From Clostridiales bacterium (lineage in GTDB: Bacteria > Bacillota > Clostridia > Oscillospirales > Oscillospiraceae), in the NCBI GenBank assembly GCA_019418025.1, contig DYCR01000024.1:1-32996 (forward strand): a DNA stretch of 32,996 bases, given 5' to 3'. Both the position numbers and the translations under genes were made by a program. Shown here piece by piece: positions 1 to 6,227 of the stretch (its first letter is position 1; every line of letters starts with the position of its first letter). Under the pieces are notes generated by a model. The model was given only the letters and a program-made list of their open reading frames with translations. It was not told where the DNA came from and did no database searches.

Positions 1-6
1 AATCAT

Positions 7-129
7 AACCACCACTGAAGTGGTGGTTTGCACAGGCCCTAGAAGGGCCAATTACTGGCTTCGCCCCTAAAGGGGCATTGAAAGTTTGGCACCGCATTAC
101 ACTTACAGGCCGCCGCTAAAGCGGCCTGT
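7..129. repeat. Array of four short hairpins with A-rich loops
   Basis: Four perfect palindromes lie in 123 bases: AACCACCAC/GTGGTGGTT around TGAA (7-28), GGCCC/GGGCC around TAGAA (35-49), GCCCC/GGGGC around TAAA (63-76), and GCCGC/GCGGC around TAAA (112-125, extendable to 105-129 with a larger loop). The stems differ while the loops are all T-plus-purines. They sit on the downstream side of tnpA, where an IS200-type right end is expected. The 105-129 stem is followed by a T run on the plus strand and could also stop transcription. Confidence 0.65.
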
Positions 130-137
130 TTTTATGC

Positions 138-608
138 CTACTTATTCTTGCTACCCGTAAACGGGTCTACATATTCTTTTATGCTCATCTGATCCATCAT
201 CTCATCTTCGATTAGCTGATTGCGAATATATTCCTGAATTATTTGCTTGTTCTTCCCCACTGTATCTACGTAATAGCCTCGGCACCAGAAGTGCCGGCTG
301 CCATACTTATACTTGAGGTTGGAGTGTCTGTCGAAGATCATGAGCGTACTTTTTCCCTTGAGATATCCCATAAATTGTGCTACACTTAAGTGCGGCGGAA
401 GGCTCACTAGCATGTGAATGTGGTCTACACACGCTTCTGCTTCGATGATTTCCACCTTCTTTTCCTCGCATAATTTCCGTAGAATATAGCCGATATCTGC
501 CTTTAACTCTCCATAAATTGCTTTCCTACGGAACTTCGGTGCGAAGACGATATGGTACTGGCATCTCCATGTGGAGTGCGCACTGTGATTTACTGTATTT
601 CTTTCCAT
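138..608 (-). CDS. tnpA: IS200/IS605-family transposase TnpA
   Basis: The 156-residue protein is the usual length for an IS200-type TnpA. It belongs to the Y1 HUH single-strand transposases, which cut and rejoin one DNA strand at hairpin-marked ends. The metal-binding HUH motif is visible as His63-Ile-His65 (in DHIHMLV), and the likely nucleophile is Tyr127 in EYIRNQ on the C-terminal helix. The N-terminal YHIVFAPKFRR segment is also typical. The gene looks intact from start to stop. The ribosome binding site (AAGGAGG on the minus strand, 619-625) lies in the 3' arm of a large hairpin at 618-675, so translation is probably repressed by structure, as known for IS200. Confidence 0.93.
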   Translation of the reverse strand: MERNTVNHSAHSTWRCQYHIVFAPKFRRKAIYGELKADIGYILRKLCEEKKVEIIEAEACVDHIHMLVSLPPHLSVAQFMGYLKGKSTLMIFDRHSNLKYKYGSRHFWCRGYYVDTVGKNKQIIQEYIRNQLIEDEMMDQMSIKEYVDPFTGSKNK

Positions 609-617
609 TGTGAAATA

Positions 618-675
618 GCCTCCTTCGATTTTGGTAATGCGGTCGCCAAACCATTACCATTGTATCGTCGGAGGC
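618..675 (-). promoter_or_regulatory. 5' UTR hairpin sequestering the tnpA ribosome binding site
   Basis: GCCTCC (618-623) pairs with GGAGGC (670-675), CGAT (626-629) with ATCG (664-667) and GGTAATG (633-639) with CATTACC (652-658), giving one long interrupted stem. Read in the tnpA direction, the 3' arm contains the AAGGAGG ribosome binding site. IS200 is known to limit transposase production by this kind of sequestering stem-loop; the same role here is inferred from the fold. Confidence 0.7.
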
Positions 676-706
676 TGTTTTTTCATATACTAAAGTATTT
701 TTATTG

Positions 707-750
707 ACCCCCGGTAAAACCGGGGGTTTTATTGGGCTAAAGCGCCCAAT
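707..750. repeat. Paired hairpins on the upstream side of tnpA
   Basis: ACCCCCGGT (707-715) and ACCGGGGGT (719-727) form a 9-bp stem around AAA. ATTGGGC (731-737) and GCCCAAT (744-750) form a 7-bp stem around TAAAGC. The loops resemble those of the 7-129 array. This is the candidate left end of the insertion sequence. Both also lie just past the stop of the minus-strand MFS gene at 763 and may help terminate it. Confidence 0.55.
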
Positions 751-762
751 AAGGAGGCAGTC

Positions 763-1962
763 TCACTGCCTTGTTTTTTCTGCGGTAAACAAAATGGTAA
801 GGCCGCCAACCAGTGCCGCCGCCAGAGACACAAGGACCATCGCCTGTGGCCCCAACAGCTGACAGATAAAGCCGCCGGTGGCCATCGCCATCAGATTGCC
901 CACCGTGCAGGTGGCACCCAGATAGGTCTGGGCACGAATGGACTCCCCTCTGCCCACCACCATCTCCGCATAATTCACCGAGCTGATGGTATACAAGCCA
1001 TAGCCCAGCATCTGCGTCGCCTGTGCAAGATAGATGCCGTTGGGGGTCGCCGCAAGGAAAATGCCGATGGCCTTCACCGCCACAAACAGGCTTGCAAAGC
1101 GGACCCATTTGTCACAGCGCATTTTCCGCATCATCAAGGGGAAGAAGAACATGACCGGAAGCTCTACAAAGGCGCAGATCGCACTGGCGATCCCCTGCTC
1201 TGCCGCGCCCCCTGCCTTAACAAGCATGATCTGGTACATAAAGTTGCTGACAAGGTTGTGGCTGAACTGCAATGCAACAGACCCGGCCAAAAAGACCGTA
1301 AACATCGGATATTGCTTTAGAAAATTGCCTTTTTTCTGCTCCTGCTGCTGAACCTGAACCGGCTCAGGCAGGCCGCGCTCGGCAGCAAAATGAAACCAGA
1401 CAGAGCCTGCCGCCAGTATAACCGCACAGATCCCGCCGACCAGTGCCACCACGCGGTAGCCATGCTCCCGCACCAAGATCCCCGTCACGTATGCCAGCAC
1501 GCTGTACCCCAGAGAGCCCAGTCCTCTTGCTATGCTGTAATTGGCAGGCGCCCCCCGCTTGATGGCATCCATACCGATGGCGTTGGTCCACGAGGGCAGG
1601 GTCTGCAGCAGCATACAGCACATCCCAAAGCACGCGATCCCCAGAGAACGAGGGACATTGGGCAGCCATACCGCCAGATTGCCCGCCGCCATTGCCGCGC
1701 CTATGGTGATCAGCAGCCCCCAGACCCTGATCCGCGGATGTTTGGACAGCAGCTCTGCCAGTACCAGCTGGAGCAAAAACGAAAGTCCCGTGCAAACACC
1801 CAAAAGCATGCTGATCTGGCTGTCAGAAAAACCGTAGCCATACAGCACATTACTGGAAAAACACAGCGTAACTGCGTAAAAGCCCCAACACATAATGTGC
1901 AGCGCCGCATAGGCCGCTGTTGCATTCCACCGACTCAACCGTTCATTTTTCAAATACTTCAT
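763..1962 (-). CDS. MFS transporter (12 TM segments, MFS_1-like)
   Basis: The 399-residue protein is almost entirely hydrophobic with about 12 predicted membrane segments split by a basic/glutamine-rich loop near residues 195-220 (EPVQVQQQEQKKGNF), the usual 6+6 design of the major facilitator superfamily. The substrate cannot be read from sequence. It is the second gene of a minus-strand unit, 67 bases after a VOC-fold gene and behind the promoter at 2594-2622. The best ribosome binding site (GAAGGA) abuts the ATG at 1962, which is too close. A TTG at codon 4 is better spaced, so the true start may be three codons further in. Confidence 0.82.
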   Translation of the reverse strand: MKYLKNERLSRWNATAAYAALHIMCWGFYAVTLCFSSNVLYGYGFSDSQISMLLGVCTGLSFLLQLVLAELLSKHPRIRVWGLLITIGAAMAAGNLAVWLPNVPRSLGIACFGMCCMLLQTLPSWTNAIGMDAIKRGAPANYSIARGLGSLGYSVLAYVTGILVREHGYRVVALVGGICAVILAAGSVWFHFAAERGLPEPVQVQQQEQKKGNFLKQYPMFTVFLAGSVALQFSHNLVSNFMYQIMLVKAGGAAEQGIASAICAFVELPVMFFFPLMMRKMRCDKWVRFASLFVAVKAIGIFLAATPNGIYLAQATQMLGYGLYTISSVNYAEMVVGRGESIRAQTYLGATCTVGNLMAMATGGFICQLLGPQAMVLVSLAAALVGGLTILFTAEKTRQ

Positions 1963-2029
1963 TCCTTCTCTGTTTCAGATTCCCACCGCGGTCCCGTCAT
2001 CGGGCCGCCGATCCGTGCCAACGGGCACA

Positions 2030-2485
2030 TCAGTCCAAGGACTGCATCAATTCCAGAATGACCCCGTCAGGGTCCTTGAAATAGATCGCCTTGCTTTTGC
2101 CGAAGCCCGATGCAGTGAAATCAAAGTACTGTGGCTCGGACAGGCACTCCACGTGGTTGTTCAGCAGATGGCGATAGGCCGCATCAATATCATCCACCCG
2201 GAAGCAGATTTCGGAAATGGAGGTTCGGTGCAGGTCACTGGGCATTTTTTCTGCCTCGTCCCCCACAAACTGGATCAGCTCTACCGGCGGCGCCATTACA
2301 TGGTCGCTGCCATTGAGGTACGCCACACGTGCCTTGCAGTTCTTCCGTCCAAACAGCAGGTCTGTCTCCCGGCCCTCCATCCGGATCTCCCCGGCAAAGG
2401 TCAGCCCCAGAATATTTTGATAAAAGTCGATCGAACGGTCCATATCCGACACCGTCACGCCAATATGCATCACTTCATGAATCAT
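2030..2485 (-). CDS. VOC-family (glyoxalase/dioxygenase-fold) protein
   Basis: The 151-residue protein has the paired beta-alpha-beta-beta-beta modules of the vicinal oxygen chelate fold. The N-terminal module begins VMHIGVTVSDMDRSIDFYQNILGL, and the C-terminal module ends KDPDGVILELMQ. Possible metal ligands are His7 and Glu145; the second-module position that is often His reads SEICFRVDD. Relatives include lactoylglutathione lyases, fosfomycin-resistance enzymes and methylmalonyl-CoA epimerases, and the sequence does not decide between them. I chose the ATG at 2485 because it follows AAGGAG at a good distance; an upstream in-frame ATG at 2554 has no such site. An MFS gene follows in the same transcript. 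Confidence 0.82.
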   Translation of the reverse strand: MIHEVMHIGVTVSDMDRSIDFYQNILGLTFAGEIRMEGRETDLLFGRKNCKARVAYLNGSDHVMAPPVELIQFVGDEAEKMPSDLHRTSISEICFRVDDIDAAYRHLLNNHVECLSEPQYFDFTASGFGKSKAIYFKDPDGVILELMQSLD

Positions 2486-2537
2486 CGCAGTTTGCTCCTT
2501 TTGTATCTGTAAACCGGACACGGCAGACCCGATGCCC

Positions 2538-2580
2538 GGGAAGGGACCGCCCACTTCCCGTGAAAGCTTCCCGGCGGTCC
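2538..2580 (-). promoter_or_regulatory. Structured leader with two mutually exclusive hairpins
   Basis: GGACCGCC (2544-2551) can pair with GGCGGTCC (2573-2580), an 8-bp stem. CGGGAAG (2538-2544) can instead pair with CTTCCCG (2554-2560). The two folds share bases, so they exclude each other. The element sits at the very start of the predicted VOC-MFS transcript. It does not match a riboswitch class I can name, and it has no T run in the minus direction. Confidence 0.35.
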
Positions 2581-2593
2581 TTATCTTTTAGGG

Positions 2594-2622
2594 ATTATAG
2601 CAAATTTTCTGAGCCGTGACAA
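2594..2622 (-). promoter_or_regulatory. Sigma-A promoter for the VOC-MFS unit
   Basis: On the minus strand TTGTCA (2622-2617) and TATAAT (2599-2594) are separated by exactly 17 bases. Transcription would start near 2587, giving a leader of about 100 bases before the VOC start at 2485. Confidence 0.75.
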
Positions 2623-2691
2623 GATTATTTCCCTCACGTTATGCGTTGAAATCTATACAAAATAAAATGATTGCTGCAAACAGGTTTTCTG

Positions 2692-2720
2692 TTGAAATCT
2701 ACGGGGTTTTCCGATATAAT
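2692..2720 (+). promoter_or_regulatory. Sigma-A promoter for the TetR gene
   Basis: TTGAAA (2692-2697) and TATAAT (2715-2720) are spaced by 17 bases, ahead of an AAAGGGG ribosome binding site and the ATG at 2763. The -35 hexamer lies inside the second copy of an 11-base direct repeat (GTTGAAATCTA at 2645-2655 and 2691-2701), a possible operator. Confidence 0.75.
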
Positions 2721-2762
2721 ACATTCATAGTTATCAATTGTGAGTGAAAGGGGTTAGCATAC

Positions 2763-3320
2763 ATGGCCGAATTTACAAAGAAAGCCATTCGCAATTCGTT
2801 TATCAAGCTGCTGAATGAGAAGCCTCTGAAACAGATCACGGTGCGGGATATTGTGGATGACTGCGGAGTAAACCGGAATACCTTTTACTATCATTTTCAA
2901 GACATTCCCCAGCTGATCGAGACGATCATACAGGATTACGCCGATCAGGTGATTCTGGAGCATCCGGCAATGAACTCCGTTGAGGAGTACGTCGATACCA
3001 TCATCGGCTTTGCTTTGAAAAACCGAAATGCCGTTTTACATATTTACCGTTCGGTAAACCGTGACATCTATGAGCAATATCAGTGGCGGGTCTGCGAGCA
3101 TACCGCAAAAACCTTTGTCAATCAGCTTCTGGAAGGATGCAGTGCCGACGAGTCCGACCGCAAGATCCTCATCGACTACATCAAGTGTGTCTGCTTCGGC
3201 ATTGTGATGGGCTGGCTGGAGGAGGGCATGCAGACCGATATCCGCCCCTATGCCCACCGGCTGTTCGAGCTGAAGCAGGGCGATCTGGATCTGATGATCC
3301 AGCGCTTTAAGAAAATCTGA
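2763..3320 (+). CDS. TetR-family transcriptional regulator
   Basis: The 185-residue protein starts with a classic TetR DNA-binding domain (about residues 3-50). The helix-turn-helix is ITVRDIVDDCGVNRNTFYYHF, with the family's TFYYHF recognition-helix signature. The remaining helices form a ligand and dimer domain, resembling the TetR subgroup near dihydroxyacetone-kinase regulators, though the ligand is unknown. It is followed by a strong terminator, so it forms its own transcript, upstream of and codirectional with the DUF308-MmpL-coiled-coil genes. Control of that operon is an inference from position. Confidence 0.88.
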   Translation: MAEFTKKAIRNSFIKLLNEKPLKQITVRDIVDDCGVNRNTFYYHFQDIPQLIETIIQDYADQVILEHPAMNSVEEYVDTIIGFALKNRNAVLHIYRSVNRDIYEQYQWRVCEHTAKTFVNQLLEGCSADESDRKILIDYIKCVCFGIVMGWLEEGMQTDIRPYAHRLFELKQGDLDLMIQRFKKI

Positions 3321-3341
3321 TATCCTGTTAGACAAATATGT

Positions 3342-3376
3342 CCCCATGCCTAAATTATAGGCATGGGGCTTTTCTT
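3342..3376 (+). terminator. Terminator after the TetR gene
   Basis: CCCCATGCCTA (3342-3352) and TAGGCATGGGG (3358-3368) form an 11-bp stem with a 5-base loop, followed by CTTTTCTT. It isolates the TetR gene from the next operon. Confidence 0.85.
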
Positions 3377-3404
3377 ATCCGTATGAAGCTCCTGCTCTCT
3401 TACG

Positions 3405-3410
3405 TATAAT
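3405..3410 (+). promoter_or_regulatory. Candidate -10 box for the DUF308-MmpL operon
   Basis: A perfect TATAAT lies after the terminator and about 80 bases before the DUF308 start. The -35 region (TATGAA at 3382-3387, spacing 17) is poor, so the promoter may be weak or activator dependent. A small dyad GGCAT/ATGCC at 3433-3444 lies downstream. Confidence 0.45.
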
Positions 3411-3491
3411 GATTTCAGAACAAAGGCAGCGGGGCATCCATGCCGGTCAGGCTCCTGCGCTGCATCAAACGGGAAAAAGGAGGTGTCGACT

Positions 3492-4070
3492 ATGATTTTT
3501 AACAGACGGCTGCAAATGGCAAAATACGGCTATATCATTCTTTCCTCTTTGCTGTGCATATTGGGGATTGTTCTGATCGCCGTACCGGATTTTTCCGTCT
3601 CCCTGCTGTGCTGGATCGGTGGAATCCTGCTGATTCTGTTCGGTGCCGTGAAGATCGTCGGCTATATTTCAAAAGACCTGTATCGGCTGGCATTTCAGTT
3701 TGATCTGGCCTTTGGAATCCTGCTGATCTCCTTGGGACTGATCCTGATCCTGCGCACCGATGCCATGATCCACATTATTTGCAGTCTTTTGGGGATCTGC
3801 ATTCTGGCAGATGCGCTTCTGAAGATCCAGATCGCCATTGATTCCAAATCCTTCGGGCTGCGCCAGTGGTGGCTGATCCTTGCCACTGCCCTTATCACCA
3901 GTGTCATCGGTTTTCTGCTGATGTTCCGGCCCTATGAAACCGCGCAGACAGCAATGGTGCTGCTGGGGGTGTCCATCCTCTCGGAGGGGATTTTGAATTT
4001 GGTCACCGTTTTGACCGCAGTTAAGATTTTTCATCAGAAGCTCCCGCCGGACTCTGATGGAGAAGCTTGA
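3492..4070 (+). CDS. DUF308 (HdeD-like) membrane protein
   Basis: The 192-residue protein has about six membrane segments arranged as short hydrophobic hairpins with repeated GI.L...G patterns (for example WIGGILLILFGAVKIVGY and FDLAFGILLISLGLILIL), the pattern of DUF308/HdeD proteins. HdeD has been linked to acid resistance in Escherichia coli, but the biochemical role of the family is unclear. A GTG at 3483 is in frame, but it abuts the ribosome binding site AAGGAGG; the ATG at 3492 is correctly spaced and preferred. The next gene, an MmpL-type transporter, starts 57 bases later. Confidence 0.8.
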   Translation: MIFNRRLQMAKYGYIILSSLLCILGIVLIAVPDFSVSLLCWIGGILLILFGAVKIVGYISKDLYRLAFQFDLAFGILLISLGLILILRTDAMIHIICSLLGICILADALLKIQIAIDSKSFGLRQWWLILATALITSVIGFLLMFRPYETAQTAMVLLGVSILSEGILNLVTVLTAVKIFHQKLPPDSDGEA

Positions 4071-4127
4071 TGATATGTTCGACTGGTCCGCAGGACCAGA
4101 GATACTAGGAAAGGTTTGTGAAAAGTC

Positions 4128-6227
4128 ATGCGTTTTTCAAAAGCGGTTGTAAAATACCGCATCCCGATTCTGATTCTGGCATTTTTGCTGATGATCCCCT
4201 CCTGTCTGGGAATGATCAACACCAGAATCAACTATGATATGCTGGACTACCTCCCGGACGATATGGATACCGTCATCGGTCAGGAAGAGCTGATGGAGGA
4301 CTTCGGCAAGGGTGCATTCTCCTTTATCATCGTGGAGGATATGCCCAACAAGGATGTAGCCAAGCTGAAAGACCAGATCGAGCAGGTCGATCATGTGGAA
4401 ACCGTTATCTGGTACGACTCCCTGTTTGATCTGTCCGTTCCCATGGAGCTGCTGCCTGACAGCATCCTCAAGGAGTTCAACACCGAAAACAGCACCATGA
4501 TGGCCGTCTTTTTCGACAGTGCCACCTCCGCCGATGTGACCATGGACTCCATCCGCCAGATCCGCTCCATCTGCGGAAAGCAGTGCTACGTCTCCGGCAT
4601 GTCCGCTCTGGTCACGGACCTGAAGGATCTGTGTGAGGCCGAGGAGCCGATCTACGTAGGCATCGCTGTTGCCCTTGCCTGCCTTGCCATGCTCCTGCTT
4701 CTGGATAACTGGATCGTCCCCTTCATTTTCCTGCTGTCCATCGGTATGATGATCTTGGTCAACATGGGCACCAACTACTTCATGGGTGAGATCTCCTATG
4801 TCACGAAAGCCCTATCGGCCGTGCTGCAGCTGGCTGTCACCATGGACTACTCCATCTTCCTGTGGCACAGCTACTGCGAGCAGCGTGAGAAGCTCGACGA
4901 CCATCGGGAGGCCATGGCAGCCGCCATTTCCATGACACTGACCAGTGTCATCGGCAGCTCCATCACCACCGTCGCCGGATTCATTGCCCTGTGCTTCATG
5001 ACCTTCACCATGGGCATGGATCTGGGCATTGTGATGGCAAAGGGTGTTATTCTCGGCGTTCTGGGCTGCGTCACGGTGCTGCCTGCACTGATCCTGCTGC
5101 TGGATAAGCCCCTGCAAAAGACACAGCACAAGCCCCTGATCCCCAACATGAACAAGTTCTCCAAAGGCGTTGTCCGCAGCAGCGTGGTTCTGCTGATCAT
5201 CTTCGCCATTCTCCTCGTCCCCGCTTACATGGGTTACAGCGCCACCAATGACGAGGTCTACTACGATATGGGCCAGTGTCTTCCGAAGGATATCGAATAC
5301 GTCATCGCCAACGAAAAGCTGGTTGACGAGTTCGATATTGCCTCCACTCACATGCTGCTGGTCAACCGAGATGTCCCCACCCCCAAGGTCCGCAAGATGA
5401 TCGACGAAATGGAGCAGGTGGACGGCATCAAGTACATCCTGAGCATGGAATCCATCGTCGGATGCAGAATCCCCGAGGAGTTCCTGCCTGAATCCATCGT
5501 GGAGACCATGAAGAGCGACAAGTGGGAATTGATGCTGATCAACTCTCAATATAAGGTTGCAAGCAACGAGGTCAACCAACAGATCGGCACCCTCAACGAC
5601 ATCCTGAAAAAATATGACGAGGCGGGCATGCTGATCGGCGAGGCCCCCTGTATGCGGGATATGATCAAAACCACTGCAAGAGACTTTCAGGTCGTCAACA
5701 CCGTGTCTATCCTTGCGATCTTTATCATCATCGCCTTTGTGGAAAAGAGCTTCAGCCTGCCCTTCATCCTGATCACGGTGATCGAAAGCGCGATCTTCAT
5801 CAATCTGGGTCTGCCCCACTATCTGGGCCAGAGCCTGCCCTTCATCGCTCCCATCTGCATCAGTACCATCCAGCTGGGCGCCACGGTGGACTACGCCATC
5901 CTGATGACCACCCGCTACAAGGTGGAGCGCATTCAGGGGTCCGATAAGCGCAGCGCTGTCTGCACCGCCCTCAGCACGTCCATCCCCTCGATCATCGTCT
6001 CCGGCATGGGACTGTTTGCCGCAACCTTCGGCGTTGCGCTTTACTCCAACATCGACATTATTCGCTCCATGTGCATGCTGATGGCAAGAGGTGCAGTGGT
6101 CAGTATGATCTCTGTTATCCTGATCCTGCCTGCACTGCTCCTTCTGTTTGACAGAGTGGTGTGTGCAACAACATTTGACATGAGACAAATTCGGCATCGT
6201 AAAAACAAGGAGGTCAACCTGAAATGA
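4128..6227 (+). CDS. MmpL/RND-superfamily transporter
   Basis: The 699-residue protein has the duplicated RND layout. One membrane helix (residues about 10-30) precedes an extracellular domain (31-175), followed by five more helices, and the pattern then repeats from about residue 350. The paired proton-relay-type Asp-Tyr positions of MmpL proteins are present in both halves: Asp240-Tyr241 (VTMDYSIFLW) and Asp588-Tyr589 (ATVDYAILMTTRY). MmpL proteins export lipids, siderophores or polyketides using the proton gradient; the substrate here is unknown. At 699 residues it is smaller than mycobacterial MmpLs, because both extracellular domains are compact. Its stop overlaps the start of the next gene (ATGA), which suggests translational coupling and a functional pair. 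Confidence 0.88.
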   Translation: MRFSKAVVKYRIPILILAFLLMIPSCLGMINTRINYDMLDYLPDDMDTVIGQEELMEDFGKGAFSFIIVEDMPNKDVAKLKDQIEQVDHVETVIWYDSLFDLSVPMELLPDSILKEFNTENSTMMAVFFDSATSADVTMDSIRQIRSICGKQCYVSGMSALVTDLKDLCEAEEPIYVGIAVALACLAMLLLLDNWIVPFIFLLSIGMMILVNMGTNYFMGEISYVTKALSAVLQLAVTMDYSIFLWHSYCEQREKLDDHREAMAAAISMTLTSVIGSSITTVAGFIALCFMTFTMGMDLGIVMAKGVILGVLGCVTVLPALILLLDKPLQKTQHKPLIPNMNKFSKGVVRSSVVLLIIFAILLVPAYMGYSATNDEVYYDMGQCLPKDIEYVIANEKLVDEFDIASTHMLLVNRDVPTPKVRKMIDEMEQVDGIKYILSMESIVGCRIPEEFLPESIVETMKSDKWELMLINSQYKVASNEVNQQIGTLNDILKKYDEAGMLIGEAPCMRDMIKTTARDFQVVNTVSILAIFIIIAFVEKSFSLPFILITVIESAIFINLGLPHYLGQSLPFIAPICISTIQLGATVDYAILMTTRYKVERIQGSDKRSAVCTALSTSIPSIIVSGMGLFAATFGVALYSNIDIIRSMCMLMARGAVVSMISVILILPALLLLFDRVVCATTFDMRQIRHRKNKEVNLK

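Larger units (their letters stand above)
7..750 (-). mobile_element. IS200-type insertion sequence, boundaries approximate
   Basis: A single small HUH transposase gene (138-608, minus) is bracketed by clusters of short perfect hairpins: 7-28, 35-49, 63-76 and 105-129 on one side, and 618-675, 707-727 and 731-750 on the other. IS200/IS605-family elements have no terminal inverted repeats and are instead recognised through subterminal hairpins, so the arrangement fits. No tnpB accessory gene is present. I cannot fix the exact ends from one copy, and the right end (low coordinates) could extend beyond the window. Confidence 0.7.

Noticed and set aside
7..129. CRISPR-like array
   Set aside because: The palindromes differ in sequence and spacing, with no repeated unit and no cas gene.
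2538..2580. T-box riboswitch
   Set aside because: It lacks the conserved AGGGTGGNACCGCG-type box and specifier structure, and the downstream genes are not tRNA or amino-acid related.
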